A stretch of DNA of 64,000 nt, taken from positions 81,482-145,481 of the forward strand of contig CBDBFG010000002.1 in the NCBI GenBank assembly GCA_965204765.1. Reading direction: 5' to 3'. The translations under genes and the position numbers were made by a program. The number at the start of each line of letters is the position of its first letter. The first letter of the stretch is position 1. The stretch comes from CBDBFG01 sp965204765. Its GTDB lineage: Bacteria; Pseudomonadota; Alphaproteobacteria; Caedimonadales; UBA9215. The notes under the pieces were generated by a model. The model searched no databases and had not been told where the DNA came from. It saw only the letters and a program-made list of their open reading frames with translations. Shown here piece by piece: positions 18,230-27,056 of this stretch.

Positions 18230-18816
18230 ATAAGCTCTCCGCGTTTTTATTACTGTTTCTACGCTACCATGGCATTATCTCAAATTTTAATTATTTTTAA
18301 AAGTATTTTTATTATTTTTTTACAAATTATTAATTTTTGCAATATATCGTAATTGTTTTGCAATATTTTGTAAGAAATGCAGCGCAAAAATAACTATATA
18401 AAATCAATTGTTTTATCTGGTGAAAATATATCAAACAACTACGAAACAATGCACAGAAATATCCAAAAATGATAGAGACGCTAAATGATAGATGATAGAT
18501 GATAGATGATAGATGATAATTACCTGCTATAATACAAAGAAACCAAACAATAGCACAAATTTTCTAGTCTGAAGTAATATAAACGGAATAAATACTGTGC
18601 TGCGGAGCGGGAAATCAATAAATAGAATTAGAGCACAAAGAATATTGCGCCCATTATTCCATAACCCAATAAAATCACTTATCACACTAATAATGATATA
18701 CTAGTAGCAACGCAAACCTGTTATATTAATGTCACAACCAACTCTTATACCACCAGCATCATAACGACACTAATACAACAGACTAATACACCAAAATTAA
18801 GCAAACAACACCAGAC
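18230..18816. other. Gap between csp and ctrA
   Basis: It holds the 7-bp tandem repeat at 18485-18519 and a long T/A-rich leader upstream of the cold-shock gene (18250-18370), which could be its 5' untranslated region. No gene is supported. Confidence 0.55.
18485..18519. repeat. 7-bp tandem repeat (ATGATAG)n
   Basis: Four perfect copies of ATGATAG followed by a fifth copy ending in A instead of G, in the gap between csp and ctrA. It is outside any gene. Confidence 0.9.
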
Positions 18817-19584
18817 TTATACAGGCCTATGCCTCTCACCTACTAGCTGTTCATCTATATGGTTCTTTTTTGATTCCTCATTAATAATAGAATGAGGATT
18901 ATCGTGCTCCTTAGGGGCGCGCAACACATACCCTCTACCCCATACGGTCTCTATATAATTCTTGCCATCAAGATTATCAGCTAATTTTTTGCGTAATTTA
19001 CAGATAAATACATCTATTATCTTGAATTCGGGCTCTTCCATACCACCATACAAATGGTTAAGAAACACATCCTTGGATAAAGTAGAACCTTTTCTAACAG
19101 CAAGCAGCTCAAGAATGGCATACTCACGCCCTGTTAACCTAATAGGAACACCTTTGGCCTCTATTGTTTTAGTATTCAAATCTATTTTTAACTGACCCAC
19201 GGTAATCGAAGAGTTAGAATGACCTTGAGCCCTACGGATAATGGCCCTAACCCTAGCAACCAATTCTTCTTTGTTAAATGGTTTTGTCAAATAATCATCT
19301 GCTCCAAAACCTAAACCCTTTATTTTATCATCTATATCTGACAAGCCAGACAGAATTAAAACCGGAGTAGAAATTCTTACAGCACGCAATCTACGTAAAA
19401 TTTCATATCCATCAATATCAGGTAACATTAAATCCAAAATAATAAGATCATACTCGTAATGACGCGCAACTTCTAAGCCATCTTCACCAATAGAACAGGT
19501 ATCACAGACAAAACCCTCTGTCTTCAGCGACAATTGAATTGTTTTTGCCGTCGCTTGATCATCTTCAATAACTAAAACTCTCAT
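18817..19584 (-). CDS. ctrA: Cell-cycle response regulator CtrA
   Basis: CtrA is the OmpR-type master regulator of the alphaproteobacterial cell cycle. The receiver has acidic residues E7, D8, D9, phospho-acceptor Asp51 (as in Caulobacter) and Lys in DDYLTKPF. The DNA-binding domain shows LTGREYAILELLAVRKG, FLNHLYGGMEEPE and IIDVFICKLRKKL, nearly identical to the family consensus. The tail beyond GRGYVL is about 30 residues long and polar; it does not end in the hydrophobic Ala-Ala signal used for ClpXP turnover in Caulobacter (it ends GERHRPV). GGGGAG precedes the ATG by 6 bases. A perfect CtrA box upstream suggests autoregulation. Confidence 0.97.
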   Translation of the reverse strand: MRVLVIEDDQATAKTIQLSLKTEGFVCDTCSIGEDGLEVARHYEYDLIILDLMLPDIDGYEILRRLRAVRISTPVLILSGLSDIDDKIKGLGFGADDYLTKPFNKEELVARVRAIIRRAQGHSNSSITVGQLKIDLNTKTIEAKGVPIRLTGREYAILELLAVRKGSTLSKDVFLNHLYGGMEEPEFKIIDVFICKLRKKLADNLDGKNYIETVWGRGYVLRAPKEHDNPHSIINEESKKNHIDEQLVGERHRPV

Positions 19585-19888
19585 AATTACTCCCCTGTCT
19601 GTTTTTGTTTTTGTTCAAGACATGATATCATACTTCGCCAAACGTTAACAACCGGTTAATAAGCTACTTACAAGTCATACAAAATACAAACACAAGATAA
19701 TGAAATACCGACCAAGTCGATTGTAATATATTTTTTTGTCAAAATAAACTATTCTTTTACCTTTAGTACATAAAAAATTAACTTTTACTTTATTTAGACA
19801 CTACACTAAAAATTATATTGTAAAAAATAACATTTTATATGATTATCAGTGGCAATAGTGAATTTATATTTATCTAAAGAGAGCAATT
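19585..19888. other. Divergent promoter region ctrA / tricorn protease
   Basis: Besides the CtrA box at 19645-19659, the 230 bp nearest the tricorn gene are very AT-rich. TTAACTTTTACTTTA (19780-19794 region) is one base from a CtrA box. No gene is seen. Confidence 0.5.
19645..19659 (-). promoter_or_regulatory. CtrA box upstream of ctrA (autoregulation)
   Basis: TTAACAACCGGTTAA on the plus strand, read as TTAA-N7-TTAAC on the coding strand, ends 60 bp before the ctrA start. A TATGAT hexamer follows 12 bases downstream in the direction of transcription. The match includes the extra C of the classical consensus TTAA-N7-TTAAC. Confidence 0.7.
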
Positions 19889-22800
19889 ATGACAAATAAT
19901 GCTGGTTATTACAGTTACCCTATAATTTTCGATAAAAATATAGCATTTGTTAGCGAATGCGATCTGTGGACCGTTAGTACAGATAACTTAGTTGCCCGCA
20001 GATTAACTTGCAACCGTGGCATTATTAAGACACCTGTCTACTCTCCATGCGGGCAATATATAGCTTTTTCCTGTACAACAGAAGGCAAATCAGATCTTTA
20101 TCTTATCCCTGCTAATGGTGGAGAAATGAAAAGGATCACTTACATGGGTGACGATGTAAATGTGCTTTGCTGGAATAAAGAAGGAATATATTTCTCATCA
20201 TCTTATAATCAGCCATTTATAAAGTTAAACGCCATTTGGAAAATTGCACACCCTAACTTAGAACCAAAAATGTTAAATATTGGTCCCGCAAATTATATCA
20301 GCTTTTCCAGCGACAATAAAGAAGCCGTTATTCAGCGTCATGGCTACAAAGAATACAGTTATTGGAAAAGATATCGCGGCGGAACCGCGGGCGATCTGTG
20401 GATTTCAGAAAGTGGCATGACAAATTTCAAGAAATTACTAAAATTAGATTCTGATTTAGCCAGACCAATCTGGATTAAAGACCAAATTATATTTAGTTCT
20501 GATCACGATGGTATTGGCAACTTGTATTCTACTGATAAAAATGGCAAAGATATCAAGCAGCTTACACACCATCAAGACTATTACGTACGCAACCAATACA
20601 GTGACGGCAAAAATATTATATATCAATCAGGAGGTGATATTTGGTTATTAGAACTATCAACCAATAAATCTCAAAAATTAGATATTAAATACCATAGTGA
20701 TAGACAAGGAAGATGCCGTAAATTTTTTAATATAGAAAAACATTTGCAAGGATACGAGCTACATCCTAACGGGAAATTTATCGCGATTATTAGTCGAGGC
20801 AAACTCTTTGTACTAGGTAACTGGGAAGGACACGTTAAACAAATAGACGATCAAAGCACTGTGCGTTACAAACTTCCTAAATGGCTTAACGATGGTAAAA
20901 GATTGCTATTAATTAGTGATGACTCAGGCGAGGAAGAAATCAAAATTTATGATATAGAACAATCTCAGTTCGTTAATCAATCTAACAACATAGATATTGG
21001 CAGAATAACTGATATTTGGGTTAATCCTAAAAATGACAGCCTAATAATTTTCAACCATAGAAACGATATATTACATATTACCCTTCCCAATTGGGAAGTC
21101 AGCATAATAGATAACAGCGAATACAACAAACCTATAGGAGGAAGCTGGTCTCCAGACGGTAAATGGTTTACGTATTCTGTATCATCAGTATCTAGAAAAC
21201 AAATGGCCATCAAATTATTTAATACAGAGACAAAAAAAGTATCTCAAATCAGCAATCCTGTTTTGGTAGATGAGACTCCTGTATTCGATCCAGAAGGAAA
21301 ATTTATTTATTTTATCTCACACAGAACATTAGAAGCAAACCTTGATAATGTCATGTTTGAATATGGCTTTGGTCCGTCTGCCAAAATTTACGCTATTGCG
21401 CTACAGCAGAATACCCCATCACCATTCCTGAAGCCCTTATCCACCATGGCAATTAATGATGAAGAAAATACGAAAAGCAATAATAAAAATGATGAAACTA
21501 AAGAAAAACAGTGTGATGTCAATATCGATTTAGACAATATACATAATCGTGTATTTGAATTTCCTATTGATGCTGGCCATTATTATAATTTGACAGCGAC
21601 CAAGGATAAATTATTTTTTATTTCGCGCCTGCCTGAAACAGATAGCGAAGAAAACCACCAAGACAATGAAGCCTCCAATGTTGCTCTGGAATATTTTGAC
21701 TTTGAACATTTAAAAACTGATAGCATAGGTATGGGAGTACATGACATCCAAATCTCGCATAATCATGACACAATGCTTCTCAGAATGAACCATAAACTTA
21801 GAGTGCTAAAAACAGGAGAAAAACTAAACTCGGAGCAAGGATTTAATCCTAAAAGTGGCTGGGTAGATATTAATAGAGCGAAATTAATAGTCAACCCAGT
21901 GGAAGAATGGAAACAAATGTACGGCGAAGCCTGGAGATTACAACGTGATCATTATTGGGTAGAAGATATGTCATCTATTGATTGGCAAATGATTTTCGAT
22001 AGATATCGTACTCTACTAGAAAGAATATCCAATCGTAATGAGTTTAGCGACTTGATGTGGGAAATGCAGGGTGAACTTGGCACTTCTCATTCGTATGTGA
22101 TAGGAGGAGATACCAAAAAATCAGTATGCTGGTCACAAGGATCACTTGGTGCTGATTTTATCTGGGATGAAAATGAAAAAGCATACAAAATTAGCAACAT
22201 TGCACGAGGAGATATCTGGGATACTGACGCTTCTTCTGCTTTAATTAATACAGGAATTAATGTAAAAAATGGTGATTATTTATTATCCATCAATCAACAA
22301 AAATTAACTAAAGAAATCACCCCTAATCAATTATTATTCAATCAGCAACATTCTATAATTGAATTAAAGGTTTGTAGCAAAAATGCAAAAAATAAAAAAA
22401 CATTTTTAACAAAACCATCAACCAATTTATATAAAGCAAGATACCGAGACTGGGTAGAAAACAATAGAAAATACATCGACAAAAAAACTAATGGCAAAGT
22501 AGGCTACATACATATACCCAATATGGACTCCTTGGGCTTTGCAGAATTTCATCGCTATTTTATGCAAGAATTAGATAAAGACGGCCTGATAATTGATGTT
22601 AGATTTAATGGCGGTGGTCATATCTCCCAATTACTACTGTCTAAATTGGTGCGTAAACGTCTGGGCTATGACAAGACTAGATGGCACGGCACAGTCCCTT
22701 ACTTTGACGAATCTCCGACAGGACCTATGGTGACCCTTACTAATGAATACGCTGGCTCTGATGGAGATATCTTTTCGCATGCATTTAAAATGTTAGAACT

Positions 22801-23113
22801 TGGACCATTGATTGGTAAAAGAACTTGGGGAGGAGTTATTGGAATTTGTCCACGCTATGGATTAGTTGACGGTGGAATGACCACACAACCAGAATTTTCC
22901 TTTTGGTTTAAAGATGTCCATTGGTCTGTTGAAAACTATGGCGTAGACCCTGATATAGAGATCGAAATCAAACCACAAGATTACATGGATAATAAAGATC
23001 CACAAATTGATGCAGGATTGCAAGAGCTAGATAAGATTATGCAAAATGACACTTTACCAAAAGAGCCAGATATGGTAACCAGGCCAGACTTGTCTCTTCC
23101 ATTTACAAAATAA
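19889..23113 (+). CDS. Tricorn protease homolog (S41 family)
   Basis: A 1074-residue protein matching tricorn architecture. The N-terminal half is a beta-propeller with TolB/WD-like repeats (for example TPVYSPCGQYIAFSC and GGSWSPDGKWFTYSV), followed by a second propeller. Next come a tail-type helical segment (EEWKQMYGEAWRLQRDHYW), a PDZ region (NVKNGDYLLSINQQKL) and the S41 catalytic core. Catalytic His is in ELGTSHSYV, and the nucleophile Ser is in NEYAGSDGDIFS with the oxyanion Asp next to it. No signal peptide is present, so it is cytosolic, where it would cut peptides released by Lon or Clp proteases. GAGAG precedes the ATG. Such a large peptidase is uncommon in reduced intracellular genomes. 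Confidence 0.92.
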   Translation: MTNNAGYYSYPIIFDKNIAFVSECDLWTVSTDNLVARRLTCNRGIIKTPVYSPCGQYIAFSCTTEGKSDLYLIPANGGEMKRITYMGDDVNVLCWNKEGIYFSSSYNQPFIKLNAIWKIAHPNLEPKMLNIGPANYISFSSDNKEAVIQRHGYKEYSYWKRYRGGTAGDLWISESGMTNFKKLLKLDSDLARPIWIKDQIIFSSDHDGIGNLYSTDKNGKDIKQLTHHQDYYVRNQYSDGKNIIYQSGGDIWLLELSTNKSQKLDIKYHSDRQGRCRKFFNIEKHLQGYELHPNGKFIAIISRGKLFVLGNWEGHVKQIDDQSTVRYKLPKWLNDGKRLLLISDDSGEEEIKIYDIEQSQFVNQSNNIDIGRITDIWVNPKNDSLIIFNHRNDILHITLPNWEVSIIDNSEYNKPIGGSWSPDGKWFTYSVSSVSRKQMAIKLFNTETKKVSQISNPVLVDETPVFDPEGKFIYFISHRTLEANLDNVMFEYGFGPSAKIYAIALQQNTPSPFLKPLSTMAINDEENTKSNNKNDETKEKQCDVNIDLDNIHNRVFEFPIDAGHYYNLTATKDKLFFISRLPETDSEENHQDNEASNVALEYFDFEHLKTDSIGMGVHDIQISHNHDTMLLRMNHKLRVLKTGEKLNSEQGFNPKSGWVDINRAKLIVNPVEEWKQMYGEAWRLQRDHYWVEDMSSIDWQMIFDRYRTLLERISNRNEFSDLMWEMQGELGTSHSYVIGGDTKKSVCWSQGSLGADFIWDENEKAYKISNIARGDIWDTDASSALINTGINVKNGDYLLSINQQKLTKEITPNQLLFNQQHSIIELKVCSKNAKNKKTFLTKPSTNLYKARYRDWVENNRKYIDKKTNGKVGYIHIPNMDSLGFAEFHRYFMQELDKDGLIIDVRFNGGGHISQLLLSKLVRKRLGYDKTRWHGTVPYFDESPTGPMVTLTNEYAGSDGDIFSHAFKMLELGPLIGKRTWGGVIGICPRYGLVDGGMTTQPEFSFWFKDVHWSVENYGVDPDIEIEIKPQDYMDNKDPQIDAGLQELDKIMQNDTLPKEPDMVTRPDLSLPFTK

Positions 23114-23309
23114 AATTGGGTAATCAAAGCAAATCAACAGAAAAGTATCAAACCTAAAACTGGTACATACTAGCTGGGCAAGTTGAACGGCTATACAAAG
23201 TTAAATAAATTGCTATTCCTCATCAACAACTACCTACTCAACAGAATGCCAGATAATTACCTCATAACTACTAAGCCATTCTACACAATTATATCGCATA
23301 ATAACCTTA

Positions 23310-24188
23310 CTAGCCCATTTTAGAAAGATGAACTAGCATCTTCCTAGCTTTGTCATGACCATGACTTGATGCTTTAATGAACCATTGCTTCGCTTCTTCT
23401 TTGTTCTCATAACCAAATTCTTTTCTAAAATAGATCATACCCAGCCAATATTCTGCTGTTGGGTTAAGCTTCTCAGCCGCTGCTTTCAGTAACAAAATTG
23501 CTTTTGGTATATCCCTAATATCTTGCTCTAATTTTAATATCCCCATATAAAAGAACCCTAAGTGCATATATGACACAGGAACACCAGCCCCTTGTTCAAC
23601 AACTTCTTCGAGCATAGCAAACGCCAACGGAAGATCTTTGTCCACTTCTTCACCACCCATAGCATGCATAAATCCTAAAAGTCCTTTTGCCGCCGAACAT
23701 CCCTTCTCATTTGACTCAGATAACACCCTAAAAGCTTTACCAACATCTTTTTCCACAGCATGACCAAATAATAAAAATGCTCCTGTCATATATTTTCCTA
23801 AACAACAACCATTTGCTGCAGATCCTTGATATAACCTAAATGCCTCGTTAATATCTTGCTCTACTCCAATTCCTTTATCATACATAAAACCTAATAAAAA
23901 TTGCGCCAATCCATGGTGACTAGCCCCATATCGACGCATTAGGTCACTATCAATTTCTAACTGGTCCTGTTCTGTACATTGCAATTGCTCTACCACTGAC
24001 ACACAATACTTACTGACCTCATCTGTTTTGTCACAAAAATCGCGCAGTGTGTGTTGCCAATTAACAAAACAAGGCGAATGTAATGCTTTAGAGGGATAGC
24101 CATCTAAAGCTTGATCATCTTCAGAAACTGCATTAAGGCATTGCATCACGATACTTATTATTATCATTATTTTACATATTTGTGTCAT
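23310..24188 (-). CDS. Exported Sel1-repeat protein
   Basis: The 292-residue product has a signal peptide (about residues 1-22, ending CLNAVSED) and at least five Sel1-like helical repeats. Examples are AQFLLGFMYDKGIGVEQDINEA, AKGLLGFMHAMGG, and AEYWLGMIYFRKEFGYENKEEAKQWFIKAS. Sel1 proteins mediate protein-protein contacts and are often exported or host-directed in intracellular bacteria; the specific role here is unknown. A perfect CtrA-type box and a TATATA hexamer lie upstream. A smaller relative lies at 55749 and a broken one at 48057. Confidence 0.85.
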   Translation of the reverse strand: MTQICKIMIIISIVMQCLNAVSEDDQALDGYPSKALHSPCFVNWQHTLRDFCDKTDEVSKYCVSVVEQLQCTEQDQLEIDSDLMRRYGASHHGLAQFLLGFMYDKGIGVEQDINEAFRLYQGSAANGCCLGKYMTGAFLLFGHAVEKDVGKAFRVLSESNEKGCSAAKGLLGFMHAMGGEEVDKDLPLAFAMLEEVVEQGAGVPVSYMHLGFFYMGILKLEQDIRDIPKAILLLKAAAEKLNPTAEYWLGMIYFRKEFGYENKEEAKQWFIKASSHGHDKARKMLVHLSKMG

Positions 24189-24536
24189 AACCTGTCTTCC
24201 ATAAATTACTATCTTGATCTATATACATGCATTATTAATAAATTGTTAATATAGCATTTGCAACCTGAATTATTAACTACTCCAATTAATCACCAGGTAT
24301 TCTAACTCAACTATTTATTCTTATAATAAAAGATTGTCTAAAACTCCATGAATATCAAACACAGGATAGAATGAGACCATTAAAAATATAAATTATTACA
24401 TTTACATATTCACAACATTACATGAAGCCTTGCAATAAATACAAAAATTAGAGCTAAGGACATTTTTACTCTAATCAATAAAATAATCATTTATAAAATT
24501 TTGTAAACTACCCAAAATTTACAATCTTGAATCATG
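24189..24536. other. Gap between Sel1 gene and holin
   Basis: It contains the CtrA-type box at 24235-24249. The rest is AT-rich with no gene or clear hairpin. Confidence 0.5.
24235..24249 (-). promoter_or_regulatory. Candidate CtrA box upstream of Sel1 gene
   Basis: TTAATAAATTGTTAA is a perfect TTAA-N7-TTAA match ending 46 bp before the start at 24188. On the coding strand TATATA follows 9 bases after the box, matching the layout at 35056. CtrA binding is inferred. Confidence 0.5.
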
Positions 24537-25073
24537 TCATATTTTACCTAATATGGCACTCATATCCTTTGATTTACTACCTCTAGATGATCCAAATTCA
24601 AAGGAATAAGCATCTTTTAAACAAGATCCAAATATTCCAGCAATAGTCGAAATAATCCCTACCGCCTCACCTGGCAATTCTGACTTGTAATGCGCCAATG
24701 CAACTAAACATGCTAATAAACCTGCGGCAGCGGCCAATACCATCACATCTGCTCTAACATTATATTTACCAGAATTAATAAAACTAATATCCCTTGCTCT
24801 AGCATTCTGTATATCTTGCAAGTAATTTACTTCTATTTCTTTTTCTAAAGACAAAACCTCTGTTTGAAAACGCAATAATAACTTAGGATCTGTTTGTAAA
24901 ACTTTTACGGCCTCACCTGGATCAGAACTACCAGAAACTTTTTTCGCAATTTCTATTAAACTTTTGGCAATCTTATGCTGATCAGCAATATTTGATCTGT
25001 TTACCCCAAACCACTTTGCGATCGACGGAACCAAATCTGCTAAGGAACTTGCAATCTTTATAAATGACATCAT
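24537..25073 (-). CDS. GTA/phage holin (3TM type)
   Basis: The 178-residue protein matches the 'holin of 3TMs, for gene-transfer release' type found in gene transfer agents. It has an amphipathic start (ASSLADLVPSIAKWFGV), a helical middle with QTDPKLLLRFQTEVL and ARARDISFI, and hydrophobic segments at about 112-130 and 138-155. Such holins permeabilise the inner membrane so that endolysin can reach the wall. The endolysin gene lies 35 bp upstream, as expected for a lysis pair. It is the last gene of the leftward phage-like run. Confidence 0.8.
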   Translation of the reverse strand: MMSFIKIASSLADLVPSIAKWFGVNRSNIADQHKIAKSLIEIAKKVSGSSDPGEAVKVLQTDPKLLLRFQTEVLSLEKEIEVNYLQDIQNARARDISFINSGKYNVRADVMVLAAAAGLLACLVALAHYKSELPGEAVGIISTIAGIFGSCLKDAYSFEFGSSRGSKSKDMSAILGKI

Positions 25074-25108
25074 TGTATCCTATATGATTTATATCTTATG
25101 TATTATAT

Positions 25109-25549
25109 CTATTGGTAAAATACATGATTACCTATCTCCAACTGATATTTCTTACCATTTGACCATTCTGGGAATTTAGACATTTTTTTACTATGATAAT
25201 TAATGGAACCACCTGTAAGATCAGGCCATTGATCAGTTAACACTTTTTCGGCCACATGCAAACAAATATCAAATATCTTATCGTCCCCCTTTTTGACATT
25301 ACTAATAATTGCATAATTGGGATCTCTGGGATTCCAACACGAAAATTGATAAGGTTTTCTACATACCTCTTGTACTGTTGTGCCATACCATTTTTTCTTA
25401 CTCTTGACCCTATTCATAATAACATTAGCAACTGAGATAAGAGAAGATAAACCACCATTCTTCTGATAATACTCTCCTCGTGATTCACCGTATATAGTAC
25501 GCGCCATTAATTCTTTTTCTATAGCACTATGTTTATTGTCTCTTGTCAT
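25109..25549 (-). CDS. Cell-wall hydrolase (SleB-type endolysin)
   Basis: A 146-residue Hydrolase_2/SleB-like domain: ARTIYGESRGE with the catalytic Glu, VANVIMNRVKSK, CRKPYQFSCWN and the closing GGSINYHSKK region. These enzymes cleave the glycan backbone of peptidoglycan. No signal peptide is present, so export would depend on the neighbouring holin, as in a phage or GTA lysis cassette. The start may be the internal Met at residue 15. Confidence 0.88.
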   Translation of the reverse strand: MTRDNKHSAIEKELMARTIYGESRGEYYQKNGGLSSLISVANVIMNRVKSKKKWYGTTVQEVCRKPYQFSCWNPRDPNYAIISNVKKGDDKIFDICLHVAEKVLTDQWPDLTGGSINYHSKKMSKFPEWSNGKKYQLEIGNHVFYQ

Positions 25550-25694
25550 TCTTCCCCTCTGTTTTAATTAAATATAGCTTTTATTTTCATTACTGCCGTA
25601 AAATTATAAATTACTATACGACCATCCATATATGCTTCTCTCAAATTATTATTGAAGCTATAGTGCAGGTATCATCATGTAAAAATCCTAAATT

Positions 25695-26057
25695 TTACAA
25701 TTCCAACATAACAACACAATTAGTTAAATCATCATCAAAATGAACTCCGCTTATATGGCTAGTTCTGCAGTAATATATTGTCTTATTTATTGTACACAGA
25801 TCATACACTTCATACTGTTTATTACTTTGCCAAACTCCTGTTGGATTAAAAGTTAACATAGGCATCTCTGCCCGATAAATCTCATCACCAGCATGATTTT
25901 TAAATACCAACTCTACACCCTCAAGACTAATTGCAGATAAAGTATTGATACTTTCTCCTCCCTCTAATGAATTTAATCTACTATCTAATTCACGAAAATT
26001 ATTATCAATTTCAACGATAGATAATGGACTACCCTTTTCTTGCCTATAAATGATCAT
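25695..26057 (-). CDS. Small fibre-like protein with carbohydrate-binding module
   Basis: The 120-residue product begins with IVEIDNNFRELDSRLNSLE, an N-terminal helix common in phage tail fibres and appendage proteins. It ends with a module of the form GVWQSNKQYEVYDLCTINKTIYYC...HISGVHF, which resembles the small aromatic CBM5/12-like modules found on fibres. It may bind surface glycans. The assignment rests on motif resemblance and position between the tail-like genes and the lysis pair. Confidence 0.65.
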   Translation of the reverse strand: MIIYRQEKGSPLSIVEIDNNFRELDSRLNSLEGGESINTLSAISLEGVELVFKNHAGDEIYRAEMPMLTFNPTGVWQSNKQYEVYDLCTINKTIYYCRTSHISGVHFDDDLTNCVVMLEL

Positions 26058-26177
26058 GAGTATCTCTCCCTATGTGCAAATTAATCAAATTACGAAAATA
26101 CCAATTAACAGAAATGTTATAAATAACCATGTACTGAATTAATCAAAAACGATCTATAAAATAATACGAAAGTATGA

Positions 26178-27053
26178 CTACTTTTCTGCGATAAAATTTA
26201 TTAATAATTGCCTTTTAACACGATTCACCACCTTATAACCATTAGAGACATATCTTCTGTTATCATGACTCATTATTGTAATTTTCCCAGAATCTACATC
26301 TTCCCCTAATGAGGTAATATTTGGTTCCATAATGTCTATCATTGTATAACAACAATCATTTACCATATGGCTAGACTCTACTTCTATACCGTGCTTTTGT
26401 GTCCAATTATGAGAAGTAAATAATAACGATGTTTTCTCATTTTCAATGTTTGGATAGCACAAGCAATATGATTGAATACATTTGTTTAAATCTAGATTGC
26501 CACCTAATACACCACCCATAGGTATTAATGGTGTAGAATCTTTGTAAACTTTACTAGATAAGGAACAAATTGTATTCAATCTACCATCACCCTCATCTAT
26601 TTCATCTTTAAAAGAAATCTGGTCTAATTCAGGAAGAATAAAATCTTTCTCATACAATATTGCAGGAATACCAAAATCTTTACTATTTTCTATACTTGTT
26701 AAAAACCCATTATTATTTTTATAACATTTATTAGCAAAAATTATTGTTAATCCAGAATAACCGTGCCTGATATTATAAGATTCAGAATCAGCAATACTAG
26801 TAGAGGCATACGCCATACCCTTCTGGTATTGAAAAGTTATATTTCCACATCGATCTATTAAGGATGACTTAGGCACAATATCCGCCGACACAATAAACTG
26901 TTGCATACCAGAATCTAACTCAATATCTAGCAAAACATTCTTTGAACTCTGAGTATCTAAATCACGACGTTTATATTTTTTACTACCAAGATATGATAAC
27001 GAGTCTACTGTAACAGTGGTATACTGACCATTTAAGTAATTAAGTATATTCAT
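26178..27053 (-). CDS. Unrecognised protein in phage-like tail region
   Basis: A 291-residue protein with no signal peptide or transmembrane segment, rich in beta-prone segments and Ser/Asn. I do not recognise a family. It starts 3 bp after the stop of the hub-like gene, so the two are translationally close. Position suggests a tail or baseplate component. Several Cys pairs (QSYCLC, DCCYT) are unusual for phage structural proteins. Confidence 0.55.
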   Translation of the reverse strand: MNILNYLNGQYTTVTVDSLSYLGSKKYKRRDLDTQSSKNVLLDIELDSGMQQFIVSADIVPKSSLIDRCGNITFQYQKGMAYASTSIADSESYNIRHGYSGLTIIFANKCYKNNNGFLTSIENSKDFGIPAILYEKDFILPELDQISFKDEIDEGDGRLNTICSLSSKVYKDSTPLIPMGGVLGGNLDLNKCIQSYCLCYPNIENEKTSLLFTSHNWTQKHGIEVESSHMVNDCCYTMIDIMEPNITSLGEDVDSGKITIMSHDNRRYVSNGYKVVNRVKRQLLINFIAEK

Positions 27054-27056
27054 GCA

